Source of the DNA: Nitrospirota bacterium
GTDB taxonomy: Bacteria; JACPQY01
DNA length: 64,000 nt
Assembly: GCA_016180645.1 (NCBI GenBank)
Contig: JACPAV010000025.1
Location: 3,884-67,883 of the forward strand
Reading direction: 5' to 3'
The position numbers were made by a program, and so were the translations under genes. Numbering within the stretch: position 1 is the first letter of the stretch; every line of letters starts with the position of its first letter. This document shows positions 43,116 through 51,080 of this stretch, one piece after another. A model generated the notes under the pieces. That model was not told the DNA's origin. It searched no databases and was given only the letters and a program-made list of their open reading frames with translations.

Positions 43116-43247
43116 ATGGCCGTCATAGGCAATCGGAATCCGGTGAGCGCATACTTTGTGCCAAGGAGGAAGCTGGTATGCGCAGTCCGCGCGGGTCTTG
43201 GATCAGCCGGCGAGGTAACCCTGTCAGGGGAGGAGACTCCGGCATGA
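43116..43247 (+). CDS. 43-residue leader ORF coupled to hybrid kinase
   Basis: MAVIGNRNPVSAYFVPRRKL is the start of a 43-residue frame. AAAAGGAGG lies 9 bases upstream, and its TGA (43245-43247) overlaps the kinase ATG (43244) as ATGA. This layout indicates a translated small gene that sets kinase translation. No family recognised. Confidence 0.5.
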   Translation: MAVIGNRNPVSAYFVPRRKLVCAVRAGLGSAGEVTLSGEETPA

Positions 43248-45193
43248 CGAACGCCGCACAACCCACTCCCCCAGGACCAATTCCGAACGAAGTGCTGGGT
43301 GAACTTCTGCAACACCAGTCGCTGGTCGGCCTCTACATGCTTCAAGGCGCAAGATTCCGGTATGCCAACGAGAGGATGGCGGAGATGCTCGGGTATTCCC
43401 TCCAGGAGCTCCTCGACATTCCCTCGTTCATGGAACTGGTTGTCGAAGAGGACCGTTCCCTCGTTGCGGAGAAAATGCGTCGGAGACTCGCGGGCGAATC
43501 GGCCGCCGAGGAGTATGTCATCCGAGTTCGGACCAAGAGCGGGGCGATCCGACACATCGAGGTCCACGGCGCCGCCACGCCATTGGACGGTGCGCGGGCC
43601 ATCTTCGGTGTCGCCATCGACGTAACGCCTCAGTGGGCTCTGGACGACTTGCTGAGTATTCCCGAAGTCGCCCTACGACATATCCTCGACCTCTCGAACG
43701 ATTCGATCGCTCTCCACGACATCGACAGCTTCGCCGTGGTCGAAGCCAACAACAAGTTCTACGAGTTGCACGGGTACGCCCCCGAGGAAGCCGGCAGGAT
43801 AAGGATCGACGATCTCGGTACCAACCAGGCGCCCTATTCCAAGGATGAACTCCTGCCCATCATCGAGCGGGTTAGGGGGGGGGAGCCCCGGACCTTCGAG
43901 TGGCTCACCAGGCACAAGTCCGGCCGCATCTTCCCTGTGGAAGTAAGCCTGTGGCGCACCACGGTCAAGGGACGGGACAGAATCCTGGCCGTTGTCCGCG
44001 ACCTGACGAAACAGAAGGCCCTTGAAGACCGGCTCGTGCGATCGCAAAAGCTGGAGGTGGTCGGAAGGCTGGCCGCCGGGATCGCGCACGATTTCAACAA
44101 CAACCTGACAACCATCCTGGGGTACGCCGATCTTCTATCACGAGAACTGGAAGCGGGATCCGAACCGGGCCGCTACGCCGCCGAGATCAGAGATTCCGCC
44201 AAGCGGGCTTCAGCGGTCTCTCAGAGGCTGCTGACCTTCAGCCGGAGGGAACTCGTCAAGCCCGTGGAGCTTGAGTTGAATGCGGCGATTTCCGACCTCG
44301 AAAAGACATTCAGGCGTCTCATCGGCGAGAACATCGAGTTGCGGGTTACGCCCTGCATCGAGCGCTGCTGGATCAAGGCCGACCCGGGACAACTTGAGCA
44401 GGTGCTTCTCAACCTGGTCATCAATGCAAGGGACGCCATGCCTGACGGCGGGACACTGGCCATCGAAACCAAGAGGGGCATGTCCGCCGGCGCCGGCCCG
44501 GCGGCCGATCGCACCGCGCGGGAACCGTTTATCCAGGTGTCCGTAACGGACACGGGAACCGGCATGACGCAAGAGACCCAGGCCCGCCTCTTCGAACCGT
44601 TTTTCACCACCAAGGAAGAAGACAAGGGAACGGGGTTGGGGCTGTCTACAAGCCGTGAGATTGTGAGGCAGATGGGAGGCGAGATAAAGGTGTGGAGCGA
44701 ACCCGGCCGGGGATCAAGATTCGAAGTCCATTTGCCTCAAGCACTCCATGCGACCCTCTCCACTCATCCGAAAGTGCATCCCGCCCCGCGGGGGGGGAGG
44801 GAAACAGTCCTTCTCGTCGAGGACGACGATCAGATCCGGGATCTCGCCGTTCGGTTCCTGCGGATGTCGGGCTACAAGGTCATCGAGGCGTGCGATGGAG
44901 TGGAGGCTCTGGAGTTGTCGGAACGCCATTCGGAAGCCATCGACCTTCTTGTCACGGATGTTGTGATGCCTCGCAAGGGAGGCTGGGAGCTGGCCGCCGA
45001 ACTGCACGCATCACGACCGGAAACGAAAACCCTTTACATGACCGGATATGTGGACAACGCCTTCATGAGCCAAAGGCTCGGCGAGTTGGGGAGGTCGCTG
45101 GTTCGGAAGCCGTTTACGTTGGACGATCTCGGTCGCTCTGTCCGCGAGGCTTTGGGCGCCGACTCTCGGGATCGATCCTCGGAGTCTGCCTGA
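43244..45193 (+). CDS. hybrid sensor histidine kinase (PAS-PAS-HisKA-HATPase-REC)
   Basis: 649 residues. Two PAS domains (~25-135, EMLGYSLQELLDIPSF; ~145-265, ELHGYAPEEAGRIRID), a HisKA dimerisation domain with phospho-accepting His ~281 in AAGIAHDFNNNLTTILGYAD, an HATPase with N box LLNLVINARDAMPDGG, and G boxes TDTGTGMT and KGTGLGLS. A C-terminal receiver has EDDDQIRDLAV, the aspartate in LLVTDVVMP and lysine in RKPF. There is no membrane segment, so it senses a cytoplasmic signal. Shine-Dalgarno GGGGAGGAG precedes the ATG at 43244. Confidence 0.92.
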   Translation: MTNAAQPTPPGPIPNEVLGELLQHQSLVGLYMLQGARFRYANERMAEMLGYSLQELLDIPSFMELVVEEDRSLVAEKMRRRLAGESAAEEYVIRVRTKSGAIRHIEVHGAATPLDGARAIFGVAIDVTPQWALDDLLSIPEVALRHILDLSNDSIALHDIDSFAVVEANNKFYELHGYAPEEAGRIRIDDLGTNQAPYSKDELLPIIERVRGGEPRTFEWLTRHKSGRIFPVEVSLWRTTVKGRDRILAVVRDLTKQKALEDRLVRSQKLEVVGRLAAGIAHDFNNNLTTILGYADLLSRELEAGSEPGRYAAEIRDSAKRASAVSQRLLTFSRRELVKPVELELNAAISDLEKTFRRLIGENIELRVTPCIERCWIKADPGQLEQVLLNLVINARDAMPDGGTLAIETKRGMSAGAGPAADRTAREPFIQVSVTDTGTGMTQETQARLFEPFFTTKEEDKGTGLGLSTSREIVRQMGGEIKVWSEPGRGSRFEVHLPQALHATLSTHPKVHPAPRGGRETVLLVEDDDQIRDLAVRFLRMSGYKVIEACDGVEALELSERHSEAIDLLVTDVVMPRKGGWELAAELHASRPETKTLYMTGYVDNAFMSQRLGELGRSLVRKPFTLDDLGRSVREALGADSRDRSSESA

Positions 45194-45533
45194 GGGCCTG
45201 ACGCCCCCAGATCGGCTGCAATCGAAAACCAAATCAATGGTAAGCGCGGCCCATGCGATCTTTCCGCGGCGGCCGATTCCTTGTTGGTTTCCGGTGGAAT
45301 GTTGGTCCAAAACAAGAGGCGCGGGCCCCCTGCGAGGATACGGGGGAGCGAAGAGGCCCGCGCCGTAAAGACTTCTTGGGGGGATGATGCGTCTCCCCCA
45401 CTACGGGCTCGATTCTAGTCCCGGCAGGTAAATTGTCAACTGGGGTGATGTCCTTACTCGCAGTGGTGTTGTGAGAACCGGAACCTCCTTATCGACATGG
45501 GACGATGGCCCGTCCCCTTCTGACCTTGGCGCC
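45194..45533. other. intergenic stretch with hairpin repeats
   Basis: No gene. R5 (45318-45364) and a second hairpin (TTGGGGGGATGATGCGTCTC and CCCCA, ~45375-45400) lie between the kinase and a minus-strand gene. Confidence 0.55.
45318..45364. terminator. R5 GC-rich hairpin, terminator-like
   Basis: GGCGCGGGCC pairs with GGCCCGCGCC, with a further CCCC/GGGG pair inside. On the minus strand CTCTTGTTTT follows the stem. The hairpin at 50768 is a nearly identical inverted copy, so this is a small dispersed element. Confidence 0.6.
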
Positions 45534-45773
45534 TCATCTTCCCGCAGGAAGCACTTTGTCTCTCTTTCCCGTCTCACGCGCGATTTCTTGGGAGAGGATC
45601 TTTGGAAGTTGTTTGATGAGCGCCCAACGGGCCCGCGCCAGGAATTCTTTCAGCCCCATTGCATGAAGGTGGCGCTCTTGCCATCCAGGTAGAACGGCGT
45701 CCGGTCGGGGATCGGTCAGGTCCGGCGATCGGAGTCGGAGGCGATTGGACGCGAGGTGGGAGACGAAGGCCAT
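45534..45773 (-). CDS. hypothetical protein
   Basis: 79 residues from an ATG at 45773 with AGGA five bases upstream. The sequence MAFVSHLASNRLRLRSPDLT ... HLHAMGLKEFLARARWALIK is basic and helical. It is divergent from the AbiEi gene. No family recognised; a 73-residue frame on the opposite strand has weaker support. Confidence 0.45.
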   Translation of the reverse strand: MAFVSHLASNRLRLRSPDLTDPRPDAVLPGWQERHLHAMGLKEFLARARWALIKQLPKILSQEIARETGKRDKVLPAGR

Positions 45774-45830
45774 GTTTCCTGTGGGGTGACTGCGCGCGTT
45801 TCGCGGAACCAACGCGGCAAACCGGCGGGA

Positions 45831-45876
45831 TTGACGATGAGTTCAATATATGCTACACATTTACCCTATGGTAAAT
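45831..45876 (+). promoter_or_regulatory. promoter and operator-like palindrome of AbiE operon
   Basis: TTGACG (45831-45836), a 17-base spacer and TACACA (45854-45859) make a plausible promoter. The perfect inverted repeat ATTTACC / GGTAAAT (45859-45876) spans the expected transcription start and the first ATG (45868). AbiEi antitoxins are known to autoregulate through inverted repeats. Confidence 0.55.
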
Positions 45877-47517
45877 ATTATGCATACAGGCCGGCGCACT
45901 GGAAGGATTCCGGTCGCAGATCTTGAACAAGAGGCGGTAGGGGGGATCCTCCAGCTCATCTCGCATATCGGAGTCAAGGTCAGGCAGGACAGGAGGCCGA
46001 GGCGGGAGCGGGGGGGTGGGGGCATCGGGTGGGACCGCGTGCTGAGGGCCCGGCACGGGGGGGAGGAGGCCCGGATCGGGATTCGGATCGTACGAAGAGG
46101 CGAGCCGAGTGCTGTCCTCGAGGCGATCGGCGTGATTTCGCTCATCAGAAAGAGGCCGGGCGAGCATGCGACGCGGCCCATCATCTTCGCCCCGTCTCTG
46201 ACGGAGCGGGCCATGGAGCTCTGCGACGAAGCGGATGTGGGCTACCTGGATCGCCTCGGAAACGTCGCGGTGCGATTTCTGAACGTGGTTGTGCAGAAGG
46301 AAAAGGAAAAAAGCATGCCCTGGCCCAGACGCGAGCTTCGGCATCTCTTCGCGCCCAAGACATCGAGGGCCATTCGGGTCCTGCTTACAGCCCCGGCCCG
46401 AGCGTGGACCCAGAAGGGGCTGGCGGACGAAGCGGACGTCAACATTGCCCTTGTCAACCGCTTGGTGAGACGGCTCAAGGTCGAGGGACTCGTCGCCCTA
46501 TATCACAAGCGATGGATCGTGACGGACCCGAAGACGCTCCTGGGAAGGTGGCTTCAGGCGTACGCCTTCGGGGACGCACATCTGAGCCTGCCCTGTTTCG
46601 ATGTGCAAGGGGCGCAGGGACTCTACCGAGGTCTGCGGGATCTCGCCGAGAAGCGCGGGCTGCGGTGGGCCGTGACGCTCTACTCGGGCGCGAACATGCG
46701 GTCCCCCTTTACGACGGCGCAGGTCACGCATGTCTACATCGGGGGGGCGGACGTGCATGAAACGGCGGAGGCGCTCGAGTTGAGGCCGGTCGGGAAGGGT
46801 GCAAACGTGGTCCTCATCGAGCCGGGGGATGAGGGTGTGTTCCACGGCGCACGGGAGATTGAGGGCGTTCCCGTTGTGTCTGATCTTCAACTCTACCTGG
46901 ACCTGAAGACATCCGGAGGGCGGGCTGCGGAGCAGGCCGAGCACTTGGTGGAGAAGGGACTCGTGGCGGCCGCGAAAGAGTGCGCCGCCCCCCCCTTGGG
47001 GATCGTCCTGGGAGGCATCCCTTCGGATGTGGGTGGAGAGGATGACGGCGCGCCCGGCGATCGGGCGGCGCAGGCGGTTTTGCTTGTCGAAAGGGAGATC
47101 GAGAAAACCATGACTCGGGGCAAGTCGCGGGGGAGTAGGAGAGCCGAATGGCTGCGCGCGACCTTGTGGCTCCTCCGCCTCCAAGCGGCGATGGAGGAGG
47201 ACCGGAAGCATTTCCTCGAGTCGGCGGAGCGGATCGTGTCAACCGATACGGCGACCGACGCCTTGGAGGCGCGGGGACTCTTGGATGGAGCGCTGGTGTC
47301 GTATGGGCGGGCGCTGCGCAACGGCCTGAAGGCGAGGTGGGAGACGGATCCTCATGATCGTAAGCACTATCGGGCGGACTTTCAGCGGCAGCTGCGCCTT
47401 CTGTTGAACGTGGAGAGTCAGCCGACGTGGCTGAGGCCGTGGATCGAGCGTCTCAAGACATGGTCCGAAGACGAATCCCGCGGAGTGGGGGAGAAGGGCG
47501 ATGGCGGAGCCGCGTAG
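45868..47517 (+). CDS. AbiEi-family type IV antitoxin / regulator
   Basis: About 549 residues, larger than typical AbiEi. Visible parts: PIIFAPSLTERAMELCDEAD and VGYLDRLGNVAVRF, a winged helix (FAPKTSRAIRVLL, QKGLADEADVNIALVNRLVR), and an antitoxin core ending in VPVVSDLQLYLDLKTSGGRA and AEQAEHLVEKGL, all common to the AbiEi DUF4095-like group. The last ~170 residues are an extra helical domain not usual in the family. Start is uncertain: ATGs at 45850, 45868 and 45880, none with a Shine-Dalgarno; if the promoter above is right, 45868 would be nearly leaderless. It overlaps the toxin gene by 17 bases. Confidence 0.72.
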   Translation: MVNIMHTGRRTGRIPVADLEQEAVGGILQLISHIGVKVRQDRRPRRERGGGGIGWDRVLRARHGGEEARIGIRIVRRGEPSAVLEAIGVISLIRKRPGEHATRPIIFAPSLTERAMELCDEADVGYLDRLGNVAVRFLNVVVQKEKEKSMPWPRRELRHLFAPKTSRAIRVLLTAPARAWTQKGLADEADVNIALVNRLVRRLKVEGLVALYHKRWIVTDPKTLLGRWLQAYAFGDAHLSLPCFDVQGAQGLYRGLRDLAEKRGLRWAVTLYSGANMRSPFTTAQVTHVYIGGADVHETAEALELRPVGKGANVVLIEPGDEGVFHGAREIEGVPVVSDLQLYLDLKTSGGRAAEQAEHLVEKGLVAAAKECAAPPLGIVLGGIPSDVGGEDDGAPGDRAAQAVLLVEREIEKTMTRGKSRGSRRAEWLRATLWLLRLQAAMEEDRKHFLESAERIVSTDTATDALEARGLLDGALVSYGRALRNGLKARWETDPHDRKHYRADFQRQLRLLLNVESQPTWLRPWIERLKTWSEDESRGVGEKGDGGAA

Positions 47518-48358
47518 CCCGGAAATAACGCGGGCCTTGGAGGAGGTTCTCGTCGAGATCCTGACGCACCTGGGCCGGTACGCCGAGCACATGGTGGTGG
47601 TTGGGGGGATGGGTACTTACCTGCTCATCCGGGACCACGTGGGGCCGGAGGGATACATCGGGACGCGGGACATCGATCTCTTGGTGAATCCCTCGGAGAT
47701 CCCGGGGACGGTGTATGCGCGGATCAGCGAGATCCTGTCGGACCACGGTTTCCAGCAGAAGAAGGACCTGCTGGGAAAGCCAATCCCAAGCATTTTCGTG
47801 CGGACCAAACTCCTTCCCGGAGAGGGCGTTTGGGACGAGGAAATCGATTTCCTGGCTCCCGAGTACGGGGGGTCGGGCCGGAAACGGCGGCATCAGCGCG
47901 TGCAGGATCTTCTGGCCCGCAAGGTTCGGGGTGGAGACTTGGCGTTGGAGGGGGCGATGACGGTCCCTGTGCGGGGCGTGCTTCCCTCGGGTGCGCCGCA
48001 GACAAGATCCATCCGTGTCGCTTCGCCTGCATCGCTTCTCGTCATGAAGGCGGTCACGTTCGGCGATCGGAAGGAGGACAAGGACGCGTATGACATTGTC
48101 ATGCTTCTGCGCCATGCTCCGGGAGGGCTGGATTCGGCGGTGGAGTACTTCACGGTTCATGGCTCACACGGTTTGGTGAGGGAGGCCGTGCGAGTACTGG
48201 AGGAGGCGTTTGGAGGATCGGATTCGATCGGCCCGGCGGGGGCGGCATCCAGCATGGGGGCCACCGGCCCCGAGGTCAGAGCCCAGGATAGGCAGTTGGC
48301 GTTCGAGGTGGTGCAGAGGTTTCTCAAGCGTATTTGGAGGGGCGGAGGAGCGCCATGA
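47501..48358 (+). CDS. AbiEii-type nucleotidyltransferase toxin
   Basis: 285 residues. The nucleotidyltransferase signature is HMVVVGGMGTYLLI followed by IGTRDIDLLVN (GG then T-x-D-I-D-L), with a third acidic residue in EEIDFLAP and the KDAYDIVMLL motif common in AbiEii/AbiGii proteins. Such toxins transfer nucleotides to cellular targets and are silenced by their AbiEi partner without protein-protein inhibition in the classic case. Start overlaps the antitoxin gene; the region PAGAASSMGATGPEV near the end is low complexity. Confidence 0.82.
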   Translation: MAEPRSPEITRALEEVLVEILTHLGRYAEHMVVVGGMGTYLLIRDHVGPEGYIGTRDIDLLVNPSEIPGTVYARISEILSDHGFQQKKDLLGKPIPSIFVRTKLLPGEGVWDEEIDFLAPEYGGSGRKRRHQRVQDLLARKVRGGDLALEGAMTVPVRGVLPSGAPQTRSIRVASPASLLVMKAVTFGDRKEDKDAYDIVMLLRHAPGGLDSAVEYFTVHGSHGLVREAVRVLEEAFGGSDSIGPAGAASSMGATGPEVRAQDRQLAFEVVQRFLKRIWRGGGAP

Positions 48359-48406
48359 CTTGGATGGAGTGATGGGGGCCTTGCCGTTTTTGCGCGGCAT
48401 GTTGGG

Positions 48407-48516
48407 CGCCGACTTCCCAGAGGGAACGCCCTCTCCCCATCCCAATCCCATCCAAAACCAAGAAGGAAAAAGAATCCATTGAAAGAGATTGCGAAGAAGA
48501 GGCCTGTTCCTCTGGG
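48407..48516. repeat. 10-bp inverted repeat in gap after AbiE operon
   Basis: TTCCCAGAGG and CCTCTGGGAA are separated by about 85 bases within the 300-base gap between the AbiEii gene and the small gene at 48657. Downstream, CCCGTcaaACGGG and CCCCatgcaaCGGGG (48577-48623) are two further small hairpins. No gene is seen in the gap. Confidence 0.45.
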
Positions 48517-48656
48517 AAGCGTACACCCCGCAACATTTCCCCTGCCCTGTGGTAGGATCAGCCGGAGTGGAGAGAAAGAACGTGTCCCGTCAAACGGGAG
48601 GACGTGTCACCCCATGCAACGGGGCAAGCTGTCCCGCGTGATCGGAGGTCAACACA

Positions 48657-48860
48657 ATGATGACGGTGCCCAAGAAGGAATTCGTTGAAGGCTACTCCGT
48701 CTGGGTCGGCGACGACACGCCGATCGATCTCAAGGTGAGAATTCTCGCCGCGATTGCGAGCTACCAGATGGGAATCAAAAGCATGGACAGAACGCTCAAG
48801 CTCTACGGAGAAAACTGGACCGCCCAGTTCGAGAGGGAAGGGGTGGTGAGATTGCAATAA
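48657..48860 (+). CDS. small hypothetical protein
   Basis: 67 residues beginning MMTVPKKEFVEGYSVWVGDD. CGGAGG lies eight bases before the ATG. It is a mixed alpha/beta-looking small protein without cysteines or membrane segments. No family recognised; preceded by structured leader DNA. Confidence 0.55.
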   Translation: MMTVPKKEFVEGYSVWVGDDTPIDLKVRILAAIASYQMGIKSMDRTLKLYGENWTAQFEREGVVRLQ

Positions 48861-49012
48861 CCATGGAACAGGGGCAACTGTTCAAACCCTCCGCCGACAC
48901 GGTCCTTCCCACCGACGCGGAAAGCGAAGTGGAGCGCCCACTGCGGGATTTCGCGAAGATCCCCGCGGAATGATGCAGCCGGACTTCCATCCGGCCGCAT
49001 ACCATCGCGATC

Positions 49013-49345
49013 CTACGCTGTGAGGGATCCAAGGCCCTCCGGACCGGTCATGGTCTGGAGAGAGTGGAGAATGTCCTTGGGGACAGGCAGGAGCTTCCCT
49101 CCCGCGAAGGCAAGCGTGATGCGCTCGTAGTCGGGGTAGAGTACGGCCGTGTGGAAGGATCGCCGCCTGTATGCAAAGAACTCGTCCATCGCCACCTGGA
49201 GGACTTCCTTGGGATCGGGGGCGTGGATGGTGAACGCGACGCTGAACGGTCCGAGGTCGCGCCCGTGATGCCTGGCGGTGTAGGGAATCCTCACGAGGGA
49301 GCGAGCGGGCGCCTTCGCTTCGAGCTTCGCCATGGCGAGATCCAT
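49013..49345 (-). CDS. hypothetical protein
   Basis: 110 residues beginning MDLAMAKLEAKAPARSLVRI. The pattern of beta strands (SLVRIPYTARHH, GPFSVAFTIHA) and helices (VLQVAMDEFFAYRRRS) looks like a compact folded domain. No known family; convergent with the gene at 48657 and divergent from that at 49504. Confidence 0.55.
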   Translation of the reverse strand: MDLAMAKLEAKAPARSLVRIPYTARHHGRDLGPFSVAFTIHAPDPKEVLQVAMDEFFAYRRRSFHTAVLYPDYERITLAFAGGKLLPVPKDILHSLQTMTGPEGLGSLTA

Positions 49346-49503
49346 TGTAACCTGCCGACAGGGTCGGTGGAAGTGGAAAAGGGGTATTGCAACGGTTTCC
49401 GAAGTGGGTTACAAGTGCGGGGCTTTGCGACCTGCCTCCAAGAGTAGTTATAACCAATGGGGAGAGGCTGGAGCGAGAGCAATGGAATGAAGGAGGATGA
49501 TTC

Positions 49504-49929
49504 GTGGCAAAACCAAAGAGAAAGAAAGCCAGGGGCAAGGTCATCCTGGCAGGTGAGTACGCGCGCAAGTCACTAGCCGCGCTCAGACCGTCGTCGATCA
49601 ACGATCTGGTCAAGAAAGTGAAGGCCGTCACTGGGCGCAGACTCGCGTTTGCAACGGCGAAGGCCCTGTATCAGGAGTTCCGATCCAAGGTGGGCGCTTC
49701 GGCCCCGGCAGACGAAAGGCCGGCACCCCGGCGGATCCCTCGACCAACCCGTCGGGCGGTGTCACCACAGAACGGCGAGCAGTACTTGGTGGTGACGAGG
49801 GACCGGGGCTTCAGGCTTGAAGTCCTGCGCTACATGGACAAGGGGCAGGCGGAGAGAAAGGCAACCGAGATGATCGGAGCGGGGCGAAAAACGCGCGTCC
49901 TGGTCGCGAACCTGAGAGAGGAGGAGTGA
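49504..49929 (+). CDS. small basic hypothetical protein
   Basis: 141 residues from a GTG with GGAGGATG upstream. A lysine/arginine-rich N-terminus (AKPKRKKARGK) and a helical segment (SINDLVKKVKAVTGRRLAFA) suggest nucleic-acid binding; the C-terminal part (EQYLVVTRDRGFRLEVLRYM) is a small beta domain. It is followed one base later by the SWIB-like gene, and both are probably co-translated. Confidence 0.6.
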   Translation: MAKPKRKKARGKVILAGEYARKSLAALRPSSINDLVKKVKAVTGRRLAFATAKALYQEFRSKVGASAPADERPAPRRIPRPTRRAVSPQNGEQYLVVTRDRGFRLEVLRYMDKGQAERKATEMIGAGRKTRVLVANLREEE

Positions 49930-49930
49930 G

Positions 49931-50086
49931 ATGGCACAGAAAAAGCCTTTTGGCGGCATGACAATCGACTTTGGAGGCCGCAAAGAAAGTATTGAGAGCG
50001 TCTTCGGAACGGGGGCTCTCAAGCCCAGCGACATGACGAAGAAGCTCTGGTCCTTCATCAAGTCCAAGAAGCTCATCAGGAAGTAG
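49931..50086 (+). CDS. SWIB-like mini-protein
   Basis: 51 residues: a short basic start (MAQKKPFGGMTIDFGG) and LKPSDMTKKLWSFIKSKKLI, which resembles the second half of SWIB/BAF60b domains (as I recall, LSRTEVVKKLWEYIKENNLQ). SWIB domains bind DNA or chromatin proteins. Only half a domain is present, so it could dimerise or work with the basic proteins on either side. The ATG follows the preceding TGA by one base. Confidence 0.55.
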   Translation: MAQKKPFGGMTIDFGGRKESIESVFGTGALKPSDMTKKLWSFIKSKKLIRK

Positions 50087-50137
50087 TCGCCTTTTCGGTC
50101 CGAGAGGACCGCCGGGGTACTGAACCGATTCTCTGGG

Positions 50138-50455
50138 TTGAAGAGCACAAGTAAGAGCCGGCGGCGGCCTGTCCCCACCGCGCCGCTGGGGGCGGCTGGG
50201 CCGGCAACGAGGGAAACCGTCGAAGCGCGGCTCAAGGCGGCGGCCGACCGTATGGTATGGGCTCTGGAGTCGGCGCTCAAGGTTGCGGCGGCGCCTCGTG
50301 ACAAGCGGAAAGCGCGGAAGATTCTCCGGATAGCCCGCCACCTCAAGAAGAGCGCCTACAAGGCGCTGGGTGAAGTCGCGCCCGAGGTCGATCGTCCCAC
50401 GCGAGTCGAAGGCTTCAAGAAGCCGCTCAAGGCGCTATCGCGCAAACTTCAGTAG
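50138..50455 (+). CDS. small basic, Lys/Ala-rich protein
   Basis: 105 residues from a TTG at 50138. The composition (AAADRMVWALESALKVAAAP, RKARKILRIARHLKKSAYKA) is that of a histone-like, helical DNA-binding protein; I recognise no family. No good ribosome-binding site is visible, so the start is uncertain. It completes a run of three small basic proteins. Confidence 0.5.
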   Translation: MKSTSKSRRRPVPTAPLGAAGPATRETVEARLKAAADRMVWALESALKVAAAPRDKRKARKILRIARHLKKSAYKALGEVAPEVDRPTRVEGFKKPLKALSRKLQ

Positions 50456-50508
50456 GATCCGACGTCTTGGCGCGATCGGAAGGGATCGGGGCATTCCGCC
50501 GCTCAAGC

Positions 50509-50574
50509 CATGATCCCACCACCTGTCACCAAGTCGAAGACTTGCCTTTCGGCAGTGACAGGTGGTGGGATGAT
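50509..50574. repeat. R2 palindrome
   Basis: Arms CATGATCCCACCACCTGTCA and TGACAGGTGGTGGGATGATT. The loop reads AAGTCGAAGACTTGCC, close to the loop of the copy at 22477. Confidence 0.82.
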
Positions 50575-50627
50575 TGACAAACCACCTTTCGTTGGTACGA
50601 TGCAGTGACGGCATTGGGGGTGGAGTG

Positions 50628-50759
50628 ATGACGATGAACACGCCGACAGAAGAGTCTGGGCGATGCGGATCCCGGATGACGGGACGCGCGTCCGAAGTGA
50701 GCCAAATCGGCCATGGGCGGAGTCGTTGGCGGAGGTTGGAGTGTCCAACTTCCGAGTAG
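50628..50759 (+). CDS. possible 43-residue protein
   Basis: MTMNTPTEESGRCGSRMTGR starts a short frame with a weak SD (GGGGTGGAG). It lies between an R2 palindrome and the R5 terminator-like hairpin, eight bases before the latter, which is the main support. Confidence 0.3.
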   Translation: MTMNTPTEESGRCGSRMTGRASEVSQIGHGRSRWRRLECPTSE

Positions 50760-50767
50760 AGATGCAT

Positions 50768-50813
50768 GGCGCGGGCCCCGTTCGCTCCCCGTTCCTCGCA
50801 GGGGGCCCGCGCC
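50768..50813. terminator. R5 GC-rich hairpin, terminator-like
   Basis: GGCGCGGGCCCC pairs perfectly with GGGGCCCGCGCC and is followed by TCTTCCTTCC. In reverse it is nearly identical to the hairpin at 45318. Confidence 0.65.
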
Positions 50814-50859
50814 TCTTCCTTCCTGACCCCGTCGCCCTCGCCCACGTGACGGCCTTCCC

Positions 50860-51066
50860 ATGAGAGCACACATCCTTTCCGGACCAAACTCCGCGACTTG
50901 GCGAACATGCGCGCGTTGCCATGTGACCCTGCTGGGCGGCGGTTTTCGCTGCCGACACTGCCGGATGCTCTTGCCAAGCCTGAACAGGCGGAGCGGCATG
51001 CTCACGTTCGTTCTCCTCGCACTTTCAACGCTCGCTGTAGCTCTGGCCTTACGCAGCCAGGGCTGA
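50860..51066 (+). CDS. small zinc-ribbon membrane protein
   Basis: 68 residues. CARCHVTLLGGGFRCRHCRM has two C-X2-C pairs, a zinc-ribbon pattern, and the C-terminus (MLTFVLLALSTLAVALAL) is a membrane anchor. The TGA stop is formed by the left arm of an R2 half-site. A frameshifted relative lies at 56226. Function unknown; a regulatory or anchoring role is possible. Confidence 0.6.
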   Translation: MRAHILSGPNSATWRTCARCHVTLLGGGFRCRHCRMLLPSLNRRSGMLTFVLLALSTLAVALALRSQG

Positions 51067-51080
51067 TCCCCCACCACCTC
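51064..51080. repeat. R2 palindrome, left arm only
   Basis: TGATCCCCCACCACCTCAGG: its TGA is the stop codon of the zinc-ribbon gene, and it lies at the end of the convergent hydrolase gene. Confidence 0.6.

Noticed and set aside
48570-48656. Two small hairpins resembling mini-ykkC (guanidine-II) architecture
   Set aside because: The loops are CAA and ATGCAA, not the required ACGR tetraloop.
48882-49631. 249-residue minus-strand frame
   Set aside because: It overlaps the better supported genes at 49013 and 49504 and its composition is that of a shadow frame.
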